16,504 bases of DNA from JADFOJ01 sp041580235 (GTDB lineage: Bacteria; Planctomycetota; Phycisphaerae; Phycisphaerales; SM1A02). The stretch covers positions 1 through 16,504 of the forward strand of contig JBFGEG010000082.1 of the NCBI GenBank assembly GCA_041580235.1, read 5' to 3'. The translations under genes were made by a program, and so were the position numbers. Positions 12,701 to 16,504 of the stretch are shown here, in pieces; position 1 is the first letter of the stretch; the number at the start of each line of letters is the position of its first letter. The notes beneath the pieces were generated by a model. It worked only from the letters and a program-made list of their open reading frames with translations. It made no database searches and was not told the DNA's origin.

Positions 12701-14935
12701 ATGCAGGGCTACTTCCGGTTCGTGCTCAGGCATCGCATCGCGGTGCTGCTCTTTTGTCTGCTGGTGACGGTGGTCGCAGGCTTGAGCATGTCGCGCGCCA
12801 TCATGGCGTCGTCGCTGGGGCGGCTCGTGCTGGGTGACAGCGCGGCGTACCAGCGTTACGTCGATCTCGCCGCCTTCTTCGGCGGCGACGAGCAGCTCAT
12901 CATCGGTCTCGAGGGCATCCGCCTCGACTCCGAGCCGGAGATGGAGAAGCTCCACGGCATCGTCGAGCGGGTGGAGGCGATCGATGAGGTGCGTAACGTC
13001 GACAGCATCCTGAACGCGACCCGGTTGCAGTACTACCTCGACGCGGCGGTCAGCGAGGACCCCGTCTCGATCCGCTACATCACGATGGCCACCAACCCCC
13101 TGGCCTCCGGGCTGGTCGTCTCGCCCGACGCCCGGAAGCTCGCGCTGGTCGTGAACCTCGAGCCCGATGAGACTCGTCCTCTCGAGCGCACCCCCGCCAT
13201 CGTCGGGGACGTCCTCGAGATCTTCCGCGACGCGGGCTTCAGCCGCGAGGACATACACCTCGGCGGCATGCTGGCCGTGCTGGCCGAGGTCCAGACCCAG
13301 ACGCGGCGAAACATCTTCCGGCTGACGCCGATCGTGGCGATCCTGCTGCTGGCGACGACCTGGCTGCTGTTTCGCCGGCTCTGGCCGGTGCTCGTCACGG
13401 TCGCGGTGGGGGCCCTGGCCATCGTGTGGACGATGGGCTTCGCCATCGCGCTGGACCGACAGGTCAACGTCATGCTGGCGATCTGCCCGGCCCTGATCCT
13501 CATCATCTCGTTCTCCGACGTCGTGCACCTCTGCAGCGCGTATTTGCTGGAGCTCTCGGCGGGAAAGGACAAGGACGAGGCCATCCTTCAAACGGCGTCC
13601 GATGTGGGCAAGGCGTGCCTGTACACATCGCTGACGACGCTGATCGGGTTCCTGTGCCTGTCACTGGTCCAGACCCCGGCCTTCCGGCAGGCCGGGATCG
13701 TTCTGGGCTTCGGGGTGGCCGTCGCCCTGCTGCTGGCCATGACGCTGGTGCCGATCATGTTCTCCTTCATGAAGGCACCGAGACCCTGGACCACGAGGTC
13801 GCGGCACGTCGTCGATGTGGTGCTTCACGGTGTGCAGCGGGCGGCCACGACCCGGCCGTGGCTGGTCATCGGGGCGTTCGCCGTCTTCGTCGCGGGTTCG
13901 ATCTACGGCGCGAGCCGGATCACCATCGAGACGGACTTGGCCAGCCGGTTCTCCGAACGAAACCTGCTGCGCCGCGATGTCGAGTTCTTCAAGGAGTCCC
14001 TGGCCGGCACCTCCATGCTCGAGCTGTTCATCGAGATCGATCGGACGCAGATGAACGCCGAGTTCCTGGAGGCGGCGGGCCGCTTCGAGGACGAGCTGGC
14101 GGCACTGCCCGAGGTCGACAAGGTCCTCTCTCTGCTCGACGTCCTGAGGGCCATCGCCGTCGCGGACCCGGAGTCGCCACAAGGCGGAACCTGGGTCACG
14201 GGCTCCGTGCTGGCGACCTACATGCACGTGGCGCGAAGCGGAGCCGCGTTTCACCTGAACCGTCTCTTTCTTCCGGGCGAGGTCTCCATCCTCCGCTTTC
14301 TCGTGTTCTCGCCCGAGACGGGAATGCACGCGATGTACGAGCTGGGCGAGAAGGCGGTGGCCATGTCGCGGGAGCACCTCGCCCCCGAGATTCCGGTCGA
14401 GGCCACCGGCTTGATGTACCTCGCGGGCCAGTGGTTGGAGGAAAACGTCCGATCGCAGCGTCGCGCGATCCTGATCTCGTTCGCGATGATCTGTCTGGTC
14501 ATGATCATCCTGTTCCGCTCGCCGGTCACCGGTCTGTGGTCGATGGTGCCCAACGTGGTTCCCCTGCTGGCCCTGGGCGGGGCGCTGGGCGTCTTCTGGA
14601 AGGCTGTCGATTCGGACATCGCGGTGGTTGCCCTCATCGCCATCGGAATCGCGGTGGACGACACCATTCACTTCCTCACGAGGTCCCGGCTCGAGACGCG
14701 GCGGACGGAATCGACGGCCCAGGCCCTCGACCGAACCTTTTCGACGGCGGGGCGGGCAATCGTCATGACCTCGCTGATCTTCGCGGTGGGCTTCGCACCC
14801 TTCGCGTTCAGCGACTACCTGAGCATCCGCATGATCGGGATCCTGCTGCCGTTCGTGATGCTCGTGGCCCTCGCGGCCGACCTGCTGCTGCTGCCGGCGC
14901 TGATCACCGTGGGGGCGTTGCGGCTGGGCCGATAA
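12701..14935 (+). CDS. MMPL/RND-family transporter
   Basis: This 744-residue inner-membrane protein has the duplicated RND layout. Each half has one membrane helix (about 12-32 and 386-405), a large extracytoplasmic domain (about 35-205 and 407-585), then five helices (about 208-352 and 588-735). Acidic residues typical of proton-driven members lie in the fourth helix of each half: FSDVVHL around D273 and AVDDTIHFL with D653 and D654. MMPL proteins export lipids, glycolipids or hydrophobic compounds using the proton gradient. The substrate is not shown, but the glycosyltransferase genes directly downstream suggest an envelope lipid or glycolipid. At 744 residues it is shorter than most drug-type RND pumps and near the usual size of bacterial MMPL transporters. 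The next gene starts 60 bases later with no terminator in between. Confidence 0.87.
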   Translation: MQGYFRFVLRHRIAVLLFCLLVTVVAGLSMSRAIMASSLGRLVLGDSAAYQRYVDLAAFFGGDEQLIIGLEGIRLDSEPEMEKLHGIVERVEAIDEVRNVDSILNATRLQYYLDAAVSEDPVSIRYITMATNPLASGLVVSPDARKLALVVNLEPDETRPLERTPAIVGDVLEIFRDAGFSREDIHLGGMLAVLAEVQTQTRRNIFRLTPIVAILLLATTWLLFRRLWPVLVTVAVGALAIVWTMGFAIALDRQVNVMLAICPALILIISFSDVVHLCSAYLLELSAGKDKDEAILQTASDVGKACLYTSLTTLIGFLCLSLVQTPAFRQAGIVLGFGVAVALLLAMTLVPIMFSFMKAPRPWTTRSRHVVDVVLHGVQRAATTRPWLVIGAFAVFVAGSIYGASRITIETDLASRFSERNLLRRDVEFFKESLAGTSMLELFIEIDRTQMNAEFLEAAGRFEDELAALPEVDKVLSLLDVLRAIAVADPESPQGGTWVTGSVLATYMHVARSGAAFHLNRLFLPGEVSILRFLVFSPETGMHAMYELGEKAVAMSREHLAPEIPVEATGLMYLAGQWLEENVRSQRRAILISFAMICLVMIILFRSPVTGLWSMVPNVVPLLALGGALGVFWKAVDSDIAVVALIAIGIAVDDTIHFLTRSRLETRRTESTAQALDRTFSTAGRAIVMTSLIFAVGFAPFAFSDYLSIRMIGILLPFVMLVALAADLLLLPALITVGALRLGR

Positions 14936-14995
14936 CACGCCCCACCGCGGGAGAAGGGCGTATCGGGGCTGGTTGGAAGAGCCGATAGACCGATC

Positions 14996-15739
14996 GTGCG
15001 CGCAGAGACGTCCCTGAAATTCCTTCGCGGCCTGGTCGTCGTGCCCGCCTACAACGAGGCCGAGGCCATCGCCCAGGTCGTCGTCGACCTCGCGCAAGCC
15101 GTCCCGGACTTCGACGTGCTGGTCATCGACGACGGCTCGACCGATGCCACGGCCCGGCGTGTCCCCGAGTCGGCCGGCGTCGTCAGCCTTCCGTTCAACC
15201 TGGGAATCGGGGCCGCCATGCAGACCGGGTATCGCTACGCGGCCGAGCACGGCTACGACGTGGCCGTCCAGGTCGATGGCGACGGGCAGCATCCCGCCCG
15301 CGAGATCGGCAAGCTGCTCGGCCCCATCGCCGACGGCACGGCGGATCTCGTCATCGGGTCGCGCTTCCTGGGACCGGGGGGCTACCGCCAGGGACGGGCC
15401 CGGGCCGCGGGCAGCCGGATCCTCCGCTGGCTGCTTCGCGCGCTGACCGGCAACACCATCACCGACTGCACCAGCGGCTTCCGCGCGGCCAACCGTACCG
15501 TCATCCGCGCCTTCAGCCACTGGTACCCCGACGACTACCCGGAGCCGGAAGTCGTGCTGCTGCTGCACCGGGCGGGCTTTCGCGTGGTCGAGACACCCGT
15601 GGAGATGAACCAGCGGGCGACCGGCGAGACGAGCATCCCGCTTCAACGCGGCCTCTACTACGTCATCAAGGTGGCCGTGGCCCTGATCGTGGACACCATG
15701 CGTCGTCCGTGGCCGCGGGAGAAGGTGGGGACGGCATGA
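14996..15739 (+). CDS. Family 2 glycosyltransferase (DPM1-like)
   Basis: This 247-residue enzyme has a GT-A fold with the usual motifs: VVVPAYNEAEAI (residues 14-25), VIDDGSTD (43-50), the metal-binding D94-G-D96 in QVDGDGQHP, and GSRF at 121-124. It resembles dolichol or polyprenol-phosphate sugar transferases, which move a sugar from a nucleotide donor to a lipid phosphate. There is no strong membrane anchor, although residues 219-234 are hydrophobic and may lie on the membrane. The GTG at 14996 is the start preferred from motif spacing, but GGAAGAG lies 14 bases upstream, rather far. Its stop overlaps the next gene's ATG (ATGA at 15736-15739), so it is translationally coupled to the DUF2304 gene. 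This enzyme plus DUF2304 pair is frequent in polysaccharide loci. Confidence 0.9.
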   Translation: MRAETSLKFLRGLVVVPAYNEAEAIAQVVVDLAQAVPDFDVLVIDDGSTDATARRVPESAGVVSLPFNLGIGAAMQTGYRYAAEHGYDVAVQVDGDGQHPAREIGKLLGPIADGTADLVIGSRFLGPGGYRQGRARAAGSRILRWLLRALTGNTITDCTSGFRAANRTVIRAFSHWYPDDYPEPEVVLLLHRAGFRVVETPVEMNQRATGETSIPLQRGLYYVIKVAVALIVDTMRRPWPREKVGTA

Positions 15740-16143
15740 CGCTCACGCTGATCCTGCTTGCGATCGGCAACGTCGTGCTGCTTCTGGCCGTGCGCAGCCT
15801 GAGGCGGCAGCGTCTCAAGGAGCGCTACGCACTGCTGTTCGGGGCGGTGGGGATTCCGTTCCTGGCCCTCGCCGCGTGGCCGGATGCCATCGGATACGTG
15901 GCGGACCGGCTGGGCATCGAGTACCAGACGGTCCTGCTGCTGGCCGTGACCGCGTTCTTTCTGCTGATGAACTTCAACCTCCTGTCGATCGTGAGCGTGC
16001 AGGAGCGCCGCATCAACTGCCTGGCCCAGATCGTGGCGATCCTGTCGCAGAGCCAGAAGGGCACCGCCGCCCGGTCCGCGCAGCCACCGGCCGCGTCGCT
16101 GCCGCTGGACGAGACCGAGCAGGCGGAGAAGGATGTCGCCTGA
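15736..16143 (+). CDS. DUF2304 small membrane protein
   Basis: This 135-residue protein has three hydrophobic segments (about 3-19, 32-49 and 64-86), joined by a basic loop (RSLRRQRLKERYALLF) and followed by a short amphipathic helix and a polar Ala/Pro-rich tail. Length, helix pattern and the 'L+E+YALLF' wording match DUF2304, a family of unknown function found beside family 2 glycosyltransferases in cell-surface glycan clusters. It may help its partner reach or hold a polyprenyl substrate; that is inference. ATG 15736 is chosen because it overlaps the glycosyltransferase stop and opens directly into the first membrane helix; the frame extends slightly further upstream but inside the previous gene. 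Confidence 0.82.
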   Translation: MTLTLILLAIGNVVLLLAVRSLRRQRLKERYALLFGAVGIPFLALAAWPDAIGYVADRLGIEYQTVLLLAVTAFFLLMNFNLLSIVSVQERRINCLAQIVAILSQSQKGTAARSAQPPAASLPLDETEQAEKDVA

Positions 16144-16158
16144 CGGACCGGGGGCTTC

Positions 16159-16504
16159 GTGCGAATCACGATCGTCAACCAGTACTACGCGCCCGACCTG
16201 AGCCCCACGGCCAGGCTCGCCGCGTCCCTGGCCGGGCACCGGGCCGCGCTTGGCGACGAGGTCACGGTCGTCGCGAGCTCGGCTCGCTACACGCAGCACT
16301 CCCCGGTCTCCGGCGAGTGTCCGGCCGGGGTCACCGTACATCGCGTCGGCGGCCCCAGCGGCTGCGCCAAGGGCGTTCTCGGTCGTCTGCGTCAGTACGC
16401 GAGCTTCTTTCTCCGCGCCGCGTGGCGTCTGGCCCGTCTGCGGCGACAGGACGTCATCGTCTGCCTCACGACACCGCCGCTGGTGGCCTGGCTGGGCGTG
16501 CTGC
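16159..16504 (+). CDS. Family 4 glycosyltransferase, N-terminal part (runs off the window)
   Basis: The 115 visible codons match the N-terminal, acceptor-binding half of GT-B glycosyltransferases: MRITIVNQYYAPDLSPTA, then a GDEVTVVAS strand around residues 32-40. VTVHRV and QDVIVCLTTPPLVAWLGVL follow, the latter near the right edge. Many polysaccharide and exopolysaccharide transferases share this pattern. The donor-binding half and catalytic E-x7-E motif would lie outside the window. The GTG at 16159 is preferred because the frame has a stop at 16141-16143, which is the DUF2304 stop itself, only 15 bases upstream. The site GGGGG at 16150-16154 is a weak ribosome binding match. It probably belongs to the same transcript. 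Confidence 0.8.
   Translation, partial: MRITIVNQYYAPDLSPTARLAASLAGHRAALGDEVTVVASSARYTQHSPVSGECPAGVTVHRVGGPSGCAKGVLGRLRQYASFFLRAAWRLARLRRQDVIVCLTTPPLVAWLGVL

Noticed and set aside
13661..15646. 661-codon open frame on the minus strand
   Set aside because: It runs across the coding strands of both the MMPL and GT2 genes, has no domain, and is rich in Arg/His/Gln as is typical of antisense frames.

Overview
The window is high-GC bacterial DNA that looks like a planctomycete, probably class Phycisphaerae. The best clue is a secreted protein carrying two copies of the acidic 'DG.VGI.DFL..LG.WG' dockerin-like motif between cysteines, a pattern I associate with Phycisphaerae surface proteins. A short sigma factor of planctomycete type, a TPR protein paired with a giant FG-GAP/UnbV lipoprotein, and large secreted repeat proteins fit the same picture. 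No RNA gene, CRISPR array, transposase or phage gene is visible.

Layout. (1) Bases 1-3153, plus strand: a PilZ protein (probable c-di-GMP receptor) behind a structured leader, a sigma factor fused to an N-terminal FHA domain, and a secreted HAF-repeat protein with a dockerin-like insert. (2) Bases 3198-3239: a hairpin and palindrome where convergent genes meet. (3) Bases 3243-8311, minus strand: a membrane-anchored TPR protein and a 1252-residue double FG-GAP/UnbV lipoprotein, joined by an ATGA overlap. (4) Bases 8397-12171, minus strand: a membrane protein fused to a spermidine-synthase-like domain, an exported aldo/keto reductase, and a lower-GC 149-residue orphan gene with its own strong terminator. 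(5) Bases 12207-12700: a gap with no convincing gene, ending in a promoter-like site. (6) Bases 12701-16504, plus strand: an MMPL/RND transporter, a family 2 glycosyltransferase, a DUF2304 membrane protein and the start of a family 4 glycosyltransferase, together resembling a cell-envelope glycan or glycolipid locus cut by the window edge.

How they may work together. The PilZ and FHA-sigma genes place a c-di-GMP sensor next to a transcription factor that could read threonine phosphorylation; the secreted HAF protein downstream is a possible target, but this is inference. The TPR/FG-GAP pair probably forms an envelope assembly. The last four genes probably make and move a glycosylated lipid or polysaccharide. 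Several genes have a -10-like hexamer only 8-11 bases before the start codon and no Shine-Dalgarno sequence, suggesting leaderless or nearly leaderless messages, whereas others (HAF protein, reductase, orphan) have clear Shine-Dalgarno sites.
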